Origin: a virus
DNA: 50,505 nucleotides
Reading direction: 5' to 3' (one strand)
Virus record (IMG/VR): IMGVR_UViG_3300021957_000056
Span: 1 to 50,505 of that record
The notes beneath the pieces are model-generated. The model worked only from the letters and a program-made list of their open reading frames with translations. It did not search any database and was not told where the DNA came from. The stretch's first letter is position 1. Every line of letters starts with the position of its first letter. The position numbers and the translations under genes are program-made. This document shows positions 23,895 to 33,800 of this stretch, one piece after another.

Positions 23895-26279
23895 TTATTC
23901 TGATATTGCCCAGTATAGGTAAGTTTCTCCACTTCCGTTTGTACCGTCTCCTGTGGTTCCATTTAGTGTAAAACTTGTTGAATTAAAATTCATAGTGTGT
24001 ACACTTCCGTCATCTTCTGCAGCATTACTGTCTACCATTAAACGATTATCTCTTGGATTATCTGTATCCCTCGCATTATCTAATATAAACCAAGGTTCTG
24101 CTGCAGTTGTTGATTTAACCATTACAAATTTAGGTTTAAATCCTACTGTTACAGCATTTCCTGTTGCTCCTGTTCCTGTATAAGTTCCAATCTTTTGATA
24201 TCCTTCTACATTCGCAAAACAATATGCAACATATTCATCACCGCTTTTATTCGTATGGTCATTAGCAATAGAACCTAATTGAAAAGTTGTTGTATTAAAT
24301 CCTTGTGGGCTTCTATTTAGTTCATTATCTCTTATTCCGGTAGTATTAAAATATAAAGAATGTTGTTCATCAGATGAATTTAAATATCCTACCATCCAAT
24401 TATACCCTCCTACAAGTCTTTTAACTATTACTAATTTTGGTTGTACCCCTAGTCCGTGTTCTACTGTAGAACTTCCCCCACCGTCTCCAGTATATGAAAC
24501 TATACTAAATCCTGCGTCGGTATTTCTATTTACTATACCTGTATAGTTTGGTACATAAAATCCTATTCTTGATACTCTTGGGTGATGACTAGTAATAGCT
24601 GATCCTTCTACATATCTCCAGTATCTATGTTTTCCTTTACTTAAAACATTAGCATCTGTTTCCGTTGCATAATTACCTGAGTCAACAATACCACATCCTA
24701 CAGGATCACCATTATTCATAGAAGTAGAATAAGCAGTAACCCAATCGCTATTATTATCACTCCATTGAATAGTAATATTAGACGCACGTGCTGATGCTCC
24801 AAATGTAGAGTATGAGTATGCTCCTTTTACATAAGTAGGAGTTGTAAAGTCATAAGTTTTAGTCCCTATAATATAGTCTCCACTATCACTACAGTTATCA
24901 GATGTAGCAGTAAAAATGTCTGTAGATGTTGTTGAGCTTAAACTAGCATATAAACCTGCTTTCCAACACCAAGCTATAAAAGTAGAATTATTTTTATTAT
25001 TAGAACCATCATTACCTAGTGTAAATCCATCTGAATCAAATGATGTAAAGTAACTAGTGCCAGAAAATTCTTCTGATGTTAAATTTGGAAATAAATATTT
25101 CGCAGGTCCTCTTGTTGAATCTCCTATATTGTGATTATCAGAAAAATCTCTACCCTTTATCCATATAAGATCTGGCTGAAATCCTACACCTGTGATAGCT
25201 TGAGTGCTGCCATTACCTGTATAAGTTACAATGTTGAAATTTTCAGTTGGTGCTATAGTATACGAACCAGAATCTCCTACTGTTAAGGTACCTGATTCTT
25301 TGAATGTATGAACAAATTGTCCATCTGATCTTGTTGTTTTTATACCACCTTGTGCTGTTATTGAACCAGTAGGATAAGCTAGAATTGCTATTCCAGAGCC
25401 TCCTGCTCCACCGTTTGTTTGGGCACCACCTCCACCACTTCCGCTATTGGCTACTCCAGGATTAGCGGTACCTGTTGCTCCATGTCCACCTCCACCTGTT
25501 CCCCCAGCTGCATCTACAGAACCACCACCTCCACCTCCACCTGCTCTGGTAATAGATGTTCCTGTTATTGGAGATGCTAATCCGTTTCCACCGGTACCTG
25601 CTGACCCAGCACTACTGTTTGATCCAGCTGTACCTGCTCCACCACCACCTGCTCCTGCATATGGTGCCTCACCTGATCCGTCACCACCGTCATTACCTTG
25701 TCCTACAGTACCTGATCCACCTGATGTTCCACCGTGTGCTCCACCACCTCCAGATCCGCCATCACGTCCATCACCGGGGTATCCACCTCCTCCTCCACCT
25801 AAAGAGGTTACTGTTGTGAAAGATGTTCCGGCTGCGCTAACAAGTGTTGAATTACTACCGTCATTACCTTGTCCTTGAGATGTTTTAGTTGCACCTCCTG
25901 CTCCTACTGTTACTGTTATTTGTGAACCAGATTCTATATCAGATAAAGAAGAAGATAGGTAACCTCCGGCTCCACCACCTCCACCTGAACGACTAGTTCC
26001 AACTCCTCCTGATGAGCCTCCGGCAATAACAAGATATTCAATATCATCAGATGCTGCTGCTCCTCCTCCTGATGTTGCTGGTGCTGATTGTTCTCCTACA
26101 GTTATATATCCATCTGTTGTTGATCCTGTACCTGTATAAATTTTTACTACGTCATTAATACTATCATAGAACATACTACCTGTTGTAGCTGTTGCTAGAG
26201 AGTTAGACGCTATTCTTGGTAGAATAAACGATCCACTTGCTTGAAATGATCCTGATATGGTTATGTCTTCGTGTATCAT
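23895..26279 (-). CDS. large fibre: glycine-rich head, DUF7483-type repeats and a discoidin-like insert
   Basis: A 794-residue protein. It begins MIHEDITISGSFQASGSFIL (fibre base motif). Residues about 80-310 are glycine-rich ('DDIEYLVIAGGSSGGVG', 'GGGGGAGGYLSSS', 'GSGIAILAYP'). Residues about 350-794 are three 'GFQPDLIWIKGRDFSD...'-type units, the kind annotated as DUF7483 in marine phages ('FNIVTYTGNGSTQAITGVGF', 'GLGVQPKLVIVKRLVGG', 'VTVGFKPKFVMVKSTT'). The first is broken by a discoidin-like segment, 'NITIQWSDNNSDWVTAYSTS' to 'HRYWRYVEGSA'. It lies 3 nt before the glycine-rich gene downstream, its paralogue in the first part. Likely a host-recognition protein. Confidence 0.75.
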   Translation of the reverse strand: MIHEDITISGSFQASGSFILPRIASNSLATATTGSMFYDSINDVVKIYTGTGSTTDGYITVGEQSAPATSGGGAAASDDIEYLVIAGGSSGGVGTSRSGGGGGAGGYLSSSLSDIESGSQITVTVGAGGATKTSQGQGNDGSNSTLVSAAGTSFTTVTSLGGGGGGYPGDGRDGGSGGGGAHGGTSGGSGTVGQGNDGGDGSGEAPYAGAGGGGAGTAGSNSSAGSAGTGGNGLASPITGTSITRAGGGGGGGSVDAAGGTGGGGHGATGTANPGVANSGSGGGGAQTNGGAGGSGIAILAYPTGSITAQGGIKTTRSDGQFVHTFKESGTLTVGDSGSYTIAPTENFNIVTYTGNGSTQAITGVGFQPDLIWIKGRDFSDNHNIGDSTRGPAKYLFPNLTSEEFSGTSYFTSFDSDGFTLGNDGSNNKNNSTFIAWCWKAGLYASLSSTTSTDIFTATSDNCSDSGDYIIGTKTYDFTTPTYVKGAYSYSTFGASARASNITIQWSDNNSDWVTAYSTSMNNGDPVGCGIVDSGNYATETDANVLSKGKHRYWRYVEGSAITSHHPRVSRIGFYVPNYTGIVNRNTDAGFSIVSYTGDGGGSSTVEHGLGVQPKLVIVKRLVGGYNWMVGYLNSSDEQHSLYFNTTGIRDNELNRSPQGFNTTTFQLGSIANDHTNKSGDEYVAYCFANVEGYQKIGTYTGTGATGNAVTVGFKPKFVMVKSTTAAEPWFILDNARDTDNPRDNRLMVDSNAAEDDGSVHTMNFNSTSFTLNGTTGDGTNGSGETYLYWAISE

Positions 26280-26283
26280 ATAT

Positions 26284-26291
26284 TATAAATA
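26284..26291 (-). promoter_or_regulatory. TATTTATA motif upstream of 26279 fibre
   Basis: Coding strand ATAATATTTATAATATATG, 4 nt from motif to ATG and directly after the upstream gene's stop codon at 26292. Confidence 0.45.
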
Positions 26292-27374
26292 TTATGCAAA
26301 GGCGAAGTAAATATAAGTAGCGCCAGAACTATTAAAAGAGCCGTCTGTAGTATTAATTGTAAAACTATTAGATCCAAATGTTATACCGTTAGTACAGTTA
26401 AAATCTCTTTCATCAAGAGTTGATGTAAAATCTACAAAAGCATCGTTATTTACAGCAGCATGTCTTGTAGTATCTGCTACTAACCATCTATCACCACTTG
26501 GAGCTACTTTTTTAACAGCTATAAACCTAGCTTGAAATCCTAGACTTATTTCTAATCCTGTACTACCTGTACCTGTGTAATGAGCTATTTTTGAATACCC
26601 TGGTATTGAATGCCAACAGTATGCTACATAATTGTATCCATCATTTACTTCATCAGCACTACCTACAGTAAATACTGTATTTGTTGGTGCTGTATTATTA
26701 AAAAATACTCCACCGTTACCTGTGTCTACTCCTGATTGATTTAATCTTATTCCGTAATGAGAATAAGTACCATCATTAAACATAGTAGGCCATCCTGCGG
26801 AGAGATTTATAGCCTTAACAATAACAAGTTGAGGTGCAGAATCTAATCCATGTCCTATAGTAGCACTAGATGCATTATTACCTGAATAAGTTACTATACT
26901 AAATCCTGCAGTAGTATTTGCTTGTACAGTTGATGATATTGTACCGTTACCATTAGAAGAAGTGGTTCCTCCATTTGCTTTCCATCCCCATGCTATATGT
27001 GATTCACCATTTGAGTTTGCTTGACCACTTGAACCTACTGTAAATCCATCACTACCAAATGACCATCCTGAAAAAGCTTCTGAAAAGCCTGTGGTATTTG
27101 GTGACAATAAAAAAGCTCCTTGAGTAGTATCTAACGCACTCCAATGATCGTCAAAAGACCTTCCTTTTATTATTACTAAATCAGGTGCAAATCCCATTCC
27201 AGTTTTTGGTGAATTAGTTGGTCTGTCTCCTACATAGGCAATCGTACCAAAATGATCAGTACCAGTAGGGGCGTTAACTAACATAGTATTATCTCCTAAA
27301 TAGTTTTGAGCTAGTTCAGTACTACCTTTGTATACTTTTGATATGGCTGTTGATCCTAGATATAACGGTGCCAT
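26292..27374 (-). CDS. fibre with DUF7483-type repeats
   Basis: A 360-residue protein. The start MAPLYLGSTAISKVYKGSTE is the 'LGS..I..VY.GST' fibre lead. Three repeats follow: 'GFAPDLVIIKGRSFDDHWSA' with 'ESHIAWGWKANGG'; 'GLDSAPQLVIVKAINLSAGW' with 'YNYVAYCWHSIPGY'; and 'GFQARFIAVKKVAPSGDRW' with 'GATYIYFAFA'. Each unit pairs a beta edge with a Trp/Cys-centred strand. These are the same modules as in the 794-residue neighbour, without the glycine-rich head. Host-recognition role inferred; it starts 4 nt after the preceding fibre's stop. Confidence 0.75.
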   Translation of the reverse strand: MAPLYLGSTAISKVYKGSTELAQNYLGDNTMLVNAPTGTDHFGTIAYVGDRPTNSPKTGMGFAPDLVIIKGRSFDDHWSALDTTQGAFLLSPNTTGFSEAFSGWSFGSDGFTVGSSGQANSNGESHIAWGWKANGGTTSSNGNGTISSTVQANTTAGFSIVTYSGNNASSATIGHGLDSAPQLVIVKAINLSAGWPTMFNDGTYSHYGIRLNQSGVDTGNGGVFFNNTAPTNTVFTVGSADEVNDGYNYVAYCWHSIPGYSKIAHYTGTGSTGLEISLGFQARFIAVKKVAPSGDRWLVADTTRHAAVNNDAFVDFTSTLDERDFNCTNGITFGSNSFTINTTDGSFNSSGATYIYFAFA

Positions 27375-27378
27375 AATA

Positions 27379-29112
27379 TTATGTTACGAAATAAATTGTG
27401 TTCGAATTATATGATCCTAAAGCATCATATTGTGCTTGTGATCCTGCCCACATACTTAAAGATGAGTCATCTCTTGTATTTACTGATTGTGAAGCTACTA
27501 AATTAGCAGAACCAGTTACGTTTAAACTACCGGTAAATAAGTGAGTATCATTTAAAGTATCCCCAAATATAGTAGAACCACTACTAAAAGAAGATGTTAC
27601 TATACTTACTGATGAACTTAAAATATATTCATTAGCAGTAATATTTCCTGTTATTACTACATCTCCATCTACTGTTCCTCCTGTGTTAGATAAGAATGGT
27701 CCAGTTGAAGCAAAGGAGGCGGTTGGAGTTGAAGTTGCAAAAGATGCTGATGTTGCTGATCCTACTGTACTATGTACGTTTAATCCATGTACATAAGATG
27801 CAGTTGTAGCTGTTGCCTGTACATCTACTACATGCCCTCCTTTTGACACTACTACCCTACCAGTTCTTGACGAATTAAAGTCTAAATGTACAGCACTTGT
27901 AGTTGCTGTCTTTATATTGTTAGGGAAGAATAAATTATCATTACTATCATATACATAAACTGCTACATCTTTAGTTCCAAATCCATGAGATGCAGTAACT
28001 GCTGTTGCTGAACTAAATGATTGTGAAAATAAAGTTTGTGATCCTGATAGTATCCCTGCTCCTAAATTTACTATTTGAGCTGAAGAGGATATTGCTCCAT
28101 CGGCTGAACTACCTGATAAAATACCTGCTCCTAATGCTACAATTGCAGCTGCTGATAGAGAACCTGATATATCTGTTCCTATTTGAGCTGAAGATGATAC
28201 TATATTTGCCGGTATATTAGTTAATTCTGTATAATCAGAGGTTAAACTTCCTATAGTAGTTGCAAATGATGCACTTACTGCTGTAAATGAACCTGATATT
28301 TGAGTTTTTAAAGCATATGAACCAGTTGCTGCCTCTATTGTATTTAATCTTGTCTTAACTGATCCAGATTCAGTTCCTAAAGCGGTAATTGCTGTGTCTA
28401 TTGAACCGGATTTAACTTCAATACTATTTAGTCTAGCATTCTGTGTAGTGTTGGTAGTCTCTAAAGATCCTGTTTTAGTATTTAATGCTTCAAATCTTAT
28501 GTTACCTGATCCTGATATATTATCTGCTATCTGTGCTGAAGAAGAAACTATATTAGCTCCTAAAGCAACTATTTGTGCTGATGATGATATAGCTCCATCT
28601 GATGAGCTTCCAGATAAAATACCTGCTCCTAAACTAACTATAGCCGCCGCTGATAAAGAACCTGATATATCTGCTGCAATTTGTGCCGAACTTGAAACTA
28701 GGGTAGGTTTATTAGATAAGTTATCAAAATTAACTGATCCTGATACTATATGACCACCTTTTGCTACTACCACTCTACCTGTTGTTGAGGTATCTAATGT
28801 AATATCTACAGTATTTGTATCTGTAGTAGTAACAGTTTTTGGTATAATTATATTGTCATCGTTATCATATACTTGTACTATTACGTTTTTAGTACTAAAG
28901 TTATGAGTAACTGTCTTAGAAGTTGCTGAAGTAAATGTATCTGATACTGTAGATACTTGTGATAAAGTTAGTCCGGTAAGTTCAGATCCATCTCCCTGAT
29001 AAGATCCAGAGAATGATCCAGAGAATTTAGATGCTTCTATAGCACCGTCTACAGTAAGTGAGCTAAACTCAGGGTTTGAACCCGAGAGAGCTATTTTTTT
29101 CCAGTTTGGCAT
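27379..29112 (-). CDS. long fibre with WKK N-terminus and TGS-rich shaft
   Basis: A 577-residue protein. The N-terminus MPNWKKIALSGSNPEFSSLT is shared with other large fibres here and probably docks to the same baseplate or fibre partner. The shaft repeats 'SGSLSAAAIVSLGAGILSGS', 'SSSAQI' and 'TGSFLS'. Two globular cores are seen: 'SKTVTHNFSTKNVIVQVYDN', then 'TGRVVVAKGGHIVSG', and a near-copy further on ('SHGFGTKDVAVYVYDSNDN', 'GRVVVSKGGHVVD'). The C-terminus 'WAGSQAQYDALGSYNSNTIY', followed by FVT, is a typical phage fibre tip. A GC-rich leader precedes it. Confidence 0.78.
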   Translation of the reverse strand: MPNWKKIALSGSNPEFSSLTVDGAIEASKFSGSFSGSYQGDGSELTGLTLSQVSTVSDTFTSATSKTVTHNFSTKNVIVQVYDNDDNIIIPKTVTTTDTNTVDITLDTSTTGRVVVAKGGHIVSGSVNFDNLSNKPTLVSSSAQIAADISGSLSAAAIVSLGAGILSGSSSDGAISSSAQIVALGANIVSSSAQIADNISGSGNIRFEALNTKTGSLETTNTTQNARLNSIEVKSGSIDTAITALGTESGSVKTRLNTIEAATGSYALKTQISGSFTAVSASFATTIGSLTSDYTELTNIPANIVSSSAQIGTDISGSLSAAAIVALGAGILSGSSADGAISSSAQIVNLGAGILSGSQTLFSQSFSSATAVTASHGFGTKDVAVYVYDSNDNLFFPNNIKTATTSAVHLDFNSSRTGRVVVSKGGHVVDVQATATTASYVHGLNVHSTVGSATSASFATSTPTASFASTGPFLSNTGGTVDGDVVITGNITANEYILSSSVSIVTSSFSSGSTIFGDTLNDTHLFTGSLNVTGSANLVASQSVNTRDDSSLSMWAGSQAQYDALGSYNSNTIYFVT

Positions 29113-29175
29113 AATCTACAGTTCACGGTTGGTCACCTTTTCAGGCCCACTTCCCCCAAAGGTTTCCCCGGAGGC
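29113..29175 (-). other. GC-rich 5' leader of the 27379-29112 fibre
   Basis: This 63-base stretch between a TATTTATA motif (29190-29197) and the ATG at 29112 is strikingly GC-rich for the window. On the coding strand it reads GGCCTCCGGGG, then ACCTTT, GGGGGAAGTGGGCC, AAAAGGTGACC, AACC. Self-complementary pieces (GGCC/GGCC, ACCTTT/AAAGGT, GGTGACC) suggest a folded leader or small structured RNA. I recognise no named riboswitch. Confidence 0.4.
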
Positions 29176-29189
29176 CAATAAATGTTTAA

Positions 29190-29197
29190 TATAAATA
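29190..29197 (-). promoter_or_regulatory. TATTTATA motif upstream of GC-rich leader
   Basis: Coding strand GACTATTTATATTAAAC, lying between the terminator at 29212-29240 and the GC-rich leader. That is the arrangement of a promoter with a structured 5' leader. Confidence 0.55.
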
Positions 29198-29211
29198 GTC
29201 TATATAATATA

Positions 29212-29240
29212 ATAAAAAAAAGGCCGAAAGGCCAATTTTT
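29212..29240 (-). terminator. rho-independent terminator
   Basis: The coding strand reads GGCC TTTC GGCC followed by eight T. It is directly after the stop of the small gene at 29239 and ends the unit that starts at 34372. Confidence 0.88.
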
Positions 29241-29514
29241 ATAATAATTTTTGTAGTTTTGTCATTATGGTGTAGAATTGCTCGAATTCAGAACCTTTAT
29301 ATTCAGCTTGTCTTAGCTTGGCTATAATGAATGCAGCGTCTTCCTTAGTAAGTCCACTCTGTGTTTTTACTTGTTTTGGAAGCTGCACCTCTGCCGGTTG
29401 TATTTTAGGCTGTTCTTTAACAGGAGCTGGTTTAGTTTTCTTATTTACTAACCTATTAGCTTCCTGTTTAGCTATTTTATCTTTTAATCCCATAAAATTA
29501 TAAAACCATTTCAT
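29239..29514 (-). CDS. small basic protein between fibre genes
   Basis: A 91-residue protein starting MKWFYNFMGLKDKIAKQ. Positions 20-50 are a Lys/Pro/Gln-rich linker; the C-terminal 'SGLTKEDAAFIIAKLRQAEY', with 'FEQFYTIMTKLQKLL', is a compact helical pair. No known domain recognised. The closely spaced position (16 nt from the neighbouring fibre) and the terminator right after suggest it finishes that unit, perhaps as a fibre-assembly helper. Context only. Confidence 0.65.
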   Translation of the reverse strand: MKWFYNFMGLKDKIAKQEANRLVNKKTKPAPVKEQPKIQPAEVQLPKQVKTQSGLTKEDAAFIIAKLRQAEYKGSEFEQFYTIMTKLQKLL

Positions 29515-29530
29515 TAAAAACTTTTAACTA

Positions 29531-30775
29531 TTAACTAAAGATCCAAATTCCTTCGTCACTAGTATTAATTGCTATCGATCCTACTCCTTGGAATGTTGGA
29601 GCTGCATCTAATGTTGGATTACCTGCTGCTGTTTGAATGTTACCTAATTTAGAGGCTGCTGTAGCAGATGTTGCATTTGAAGCTATATTTTCTCCATATG
29701 CGAATACTGAATCTGTATCTTTATAGAATATACCATCACCTGTATTAACTGTTGATCCACCAGCTCCTCCAAATACTATACCAGTATCTCCTGAGTTACT
29801 ACCTGAATTTATAAGAATAAATTTATCCTCTACATTTAAGTTAGTTACTGATGCTTGTATTGTATCTCCTGTTACATTTAAATCTCCTGCTATTGTTACA
29901 TCTCCTGTAGTTGTTACTGTAGCAAATTGTACGTCATCTCCTGTAGCTACTCCTTGATTTAATGCTTTTACTGAAGCAATAGATGTTAATTCTGAATCCA
30001 TTAAAGCACCTGCAGCTGTTACATTTGTTGCATCTGTTACGTCAGCCGCAGCTTCTATTGCTGCTAATTTAGAACTCTCTGCATCCGTAAATGTATTTGA
30101 ATCACTTCCTGCTTCTACTGCTGCTACTACTTGTGCTGAAGATGACATTATACCGTCTCCAATAGTAAAAGTAATCTCATTGTCACTTACTGTCGTACTA
30201 ATAGAATTATCACCTGTGAATGTTAATGTCTCACCAGTTGTATAAGTATCGTTAGATCCGTTATCAGCCGCTAGAGTAATAGTACTTGTAATGTTGTCTA
30301 TTCTTGTACCTAAAGCAGTTGATGCTGAAACAAATGAACCTGATATATCAACAGCTATTTGACCAGATCCTGAAAGTAATGTTGGTTTGTTTGCAATATT
30401 AGTAAATTCAATCGATCCTGAAACAACATGACCACCTTTTGCTACAACAACACGACCTGAAGTTGATGTATCAAATGTAGTAGTTACTGTGTCTGCATCT
30501 GTAGTTGTTACTGTTGCAGGTATAATTAACTGATCACTACTATTATATACTTGAACTGTTACGTTCTTAGTATCAAAGTTATGTGATGTAGCTACTGATG
30601 TTTGGTTTGTAAATGTATCAGTTATTGTAGCTACTTGAGCGATTGTTAGGTTTGTTAAACCAGATCCATTTCCTACATGGGAACCGGACAGCTGAGTTGC
30701 TTCTACTGTACTGTCTACGTTTAATGTTGAAAGTTGGGCTGTTGAACCACTAACTACTATCTTTTTCCAGGCCAT
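29531..30775 (-). CDS. tail fibre with WKK N-terminus
   Basis: A 414-residue protein. The start MAWKKIVVSGSTAQLSTLNV is the shared fibre base. The next part, 'THNFDTKNVTVQVYNSSDQ'-like, is a near-copy of the core seen in the 577-residue fibre ('SGRVVVAKGGHVVSGSIEF'), followed by 'SNDTYTTGETLTFTGDNSIS' and 'TFTDAESSKLAAIEAAADVT', shared with the 1171-residue fibre upstream. The C-terminal 'GDLNVTGDTIQASVTNLNVE' and 'DGIFYKDTDSVFAYGENIAS' make a tip. It looks like a recombinant of modules found in its neighbours. Confidence 0.75.
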   Translation of the reverse strand: MAWKKIVVSGSTAQLSTLNVDSTVEATQLSGSHVGNGSGLTNLTIAQVATITDTFTNQTSVATSHNFDTKNVTVQVYNSSDQLIIPATVTTTDADTVTTTFDTSTSGRVVVAKGGHVVSGSIEFTNIANKPTLLSGSGQIAVDISGSFVSASTALGTRIDNITSTITLAADNGSNDTYTTGETLTFTGDNSISTTVSDNEITFTIGDGIMSSSAQVVAAVEAGSDSNTFTDAESSKLAAIEAAADVTDATNVTAAGALMDSELTSIASVKALNQGVATGDDVQFATVTTTGDVTIAGDLNVTGDTIQASVTNLNVEDKFILINSGSNSGDTGIVFGGAGGSTVNTGDGIFYKDTDSVFAYGENIASNATSATAASKLGNIQTAAGNPTLDAAPTFQGVGSIAINTSDEGIWIFS

Positions 30776-30815
30776 TTTTTAATTGTTTTTAATTTTATTA
30801 CTATTTTATTACTTA

Positions 30816-33800
30816 TTATGTTACGTAAATGAATGCGTCACCACTAGCACTTACAAAGAGGTTACCATCTTTTTGATAATTTGCATCTGCTATATCATTT
30901 GCTACTGCTGCTATATAAGCATCTGCTGCTATTGTTGTTTGAGCTGCTGTACCTCCTGTGAAGTCTAAAGCAAATCTATTTTCTGATTCATCCCAACCTA
31001 AAGAAGCTCCTTGACCTTCGAAGAAGATACCTGCATCTTGTGCAGAAGCTCCAGAGTTAATCGTAATGAACTGATCCTCTACTGCTAAGTTTGTTACTTG
31101 CTGTTCTACTCTATCACCAGTTACTGTTAAGTCTCCTGATATAGTTAAGCTTGCAAATGTTGGTGAAGCAGACTGTACTAATGATTGGTCTATCGCTTTT
31201 ACAGCTGCTAAGTTAGCTAATTCACTATCCATTAAAGCACCTGCTGCTGTTACGTTTGCCGTATCAGTTACATCAGCTCCATCTTCTACATTTAATGCTG
31301 TTCTTGTTTCTGCTGCAGTTAAACCTTCAACTTCTGTTCCATTAATTCTAAGGAAGTCATCATCAGCTACTGCATCGTTAGCAGTTAAAACATTACCGTC
31401 TGATATACCACCTGCTAATCCTTTTACAAATGCTAGGTTAGTTACTTCACTATCCATTACTGCACCAGCTGCTGTTACGTTAGTAGCGTCCGTTACGTCA
31501 GCACTAGCCTCTATTGCATTTAATTTAGAGTGATCAGCGTCTGTAAATACGTTTGAATCAGTAGCAGCTTCAACTGCCGCTCTAATTTCTGCATCTGTTT
31601 GATCTGCTGTTGCAGAAGCTTCGATAGCATTTAATTTACTGTGATCAGCATCTGTAAATGTATTAGAATCTGTTCCAGCCTCTACTGCTGAAACTATTTG
31701 AGCTGAAGAAGACATTATACCGTCTCCGATTGTAAATGTTATTTCGTTATCACTAACTGTAGTAGTAATCGAATTATCACCTGTGAAAGTTAATGTCTCA
31801 CCAGTTGTATAAGTATCATTTGAACCAGCATCCGCAGCTAAAGTAATAGTACTTGCTACATTATCTATTCTTGTACCTAATGCATTTGAAGCTGAAACGA
31901 ATGATCCTGATATATCAGCTGCTATTTGAGCAGATCCTGATAATACTCCGTATCCTAAAGCTGTTATTACTGCTGACTCAGACCCTGTAGCTCCAGCTAC
32001 CCATCTGTTATCTGTACCATTCCATAATAACGATCCTGTTGCAGGTCCGTCATTTACAGCTATACCTCCTAATGCTGCTCCATTACCGTTAAGAGCAATT
32101 ATATTATCGTCTATATTTAATGTCTCAGAGTTAACTGTAGTAGTAGTACCACTAATTGTTAAGTTCCCTGTTACTGTAGTATTAGCAAATGTTACATTAT
32201 CACTTGTTGCTAATCCTTGGTTAATTGCTTTAACAGCAGCTAAGTTAGTTAACTCACTATCCATTAATGCTCCCGCTGCAGTTACATTTGCTGTATCTGT
32301 TACATCTGCTGATGATTCAACTGAGTCTAATTTAGTCTCTTGAGCATCAGTCATTAACCTTTTATTTGTAGCATCCGTAAAGTTAGTCGTTGTAAACGTA
32401 GGAGTTGCTCCACTAACTACTGATTGGTTTAAAGCTTTTACATCTGTAATCGATGTTAATTCACTGTCCATTAACGCTCCAGCTGCTGTTACATTAGCTG
32501 TGTCTGTTACGTCTGCACTTGATTCTACTGAATCTAATTTTGTTTCCTGAGCATCAGTCATTAACCTCTTATCAGAAGCATCTGTGAAGTTAGTAGTTGT
32601 AAATGTTGGTGTTGCACCACTTACTACTGATTGATCTAATGCTTTAACATCTGCGATAGAAGTTAATTCTGAATCCATTAAAGCTCCGGCTGCCGTTACA
32701 TTAGTTGTATCTGTTACATCCGCACTAGCTTCAATAGCATTTAATTTTGAATGATCTGCATCAGTAAATACATTTGAGTCTGTTGCTGCTTCTACAGCTG
32801 CTCTTATTTCAGCATCTGTTTGATCTGCTGTTGCACTAGCCTCTATAGCATTCAGTTTAGAATGATCTGCGTCTGTAAATGTATTTGAATCTGTTCCTGC
32901 CTCTACTAAAGCTACTGCTTGAGCTGAAGATGATACTATACCGTCTCCAATGGCAAAACTAATTTTATTATCTGATACTGTAGTAGTAATTGAATTATCA
33001 CCTTCAAATGTTAAAGTTTCACCTGTAGTATAAGTATCGTTAGATCCTACATCTGCAGATAATGTTATCGTACTAGCTACGTTATCTATTCTAGTTCCTA
33101 ATGCATTACTTGCCGAAACAAATGAACCACTAATATCAGCTGCTATTTGTGTCGATCCTGATAGTATTCCATATCCTAATGCCGTCAATACTGCTGATTC
33201 AGATCCTGTAGCACCTGCTACCCATCTGTCGTTATCTCCATCCCATAGTAAAGATCCTGTTGCAGGACCATCGTTAACTGCAATACCACCTAAAGCAGCA
33301 CCGTTACCATTTAACGCTATAATATTATCATCGATATTTAACGTTTCAGAATTAACTGTTGTTGTTGTTCCTGATACTGTTAAATTACCTGTTACTGTTG
33401 TATTTGCAAATGTTACGTTATCACTAGTTGCTAACCCTTGGTTTATAGCCTTTACAGCTGCTTCATTAGTTAACTCACTATCCATTACCGCACCTGCTGC
33501 TGTTACGTTAGCAGTGTCAGTTACATCTGCACTTGTTTCAACTGTATCTAATTTAGTTTCCTGTGCATCGGTCATCAACCTTTTGTTGGTTGCATCTGTA
33601 AAATTAGTAGTTGTAAACGTAGGAGTTGCTCCAGATACTACTGATTGATTTAATGCCTTTACATCTGCTATAGATGTTAATTCCGAATCCATTAATGCTC
33701 CTGCAGCAGTAACGTTTGCAGTGTCTGTTACGTCAGCTGATGCTTCAATTGCATCTAATTTTGTCTTATCACCGTCAGCAAATGCCCCTTCTGATGGTTT

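Noticed and set aside
25447-25878. 143-residue proline-rich ORF on the plus strand
   Set aside because: It is the antisense image of the glycine-rich repeat (GGN codons read as proline), with no leader or partner; a shadow.
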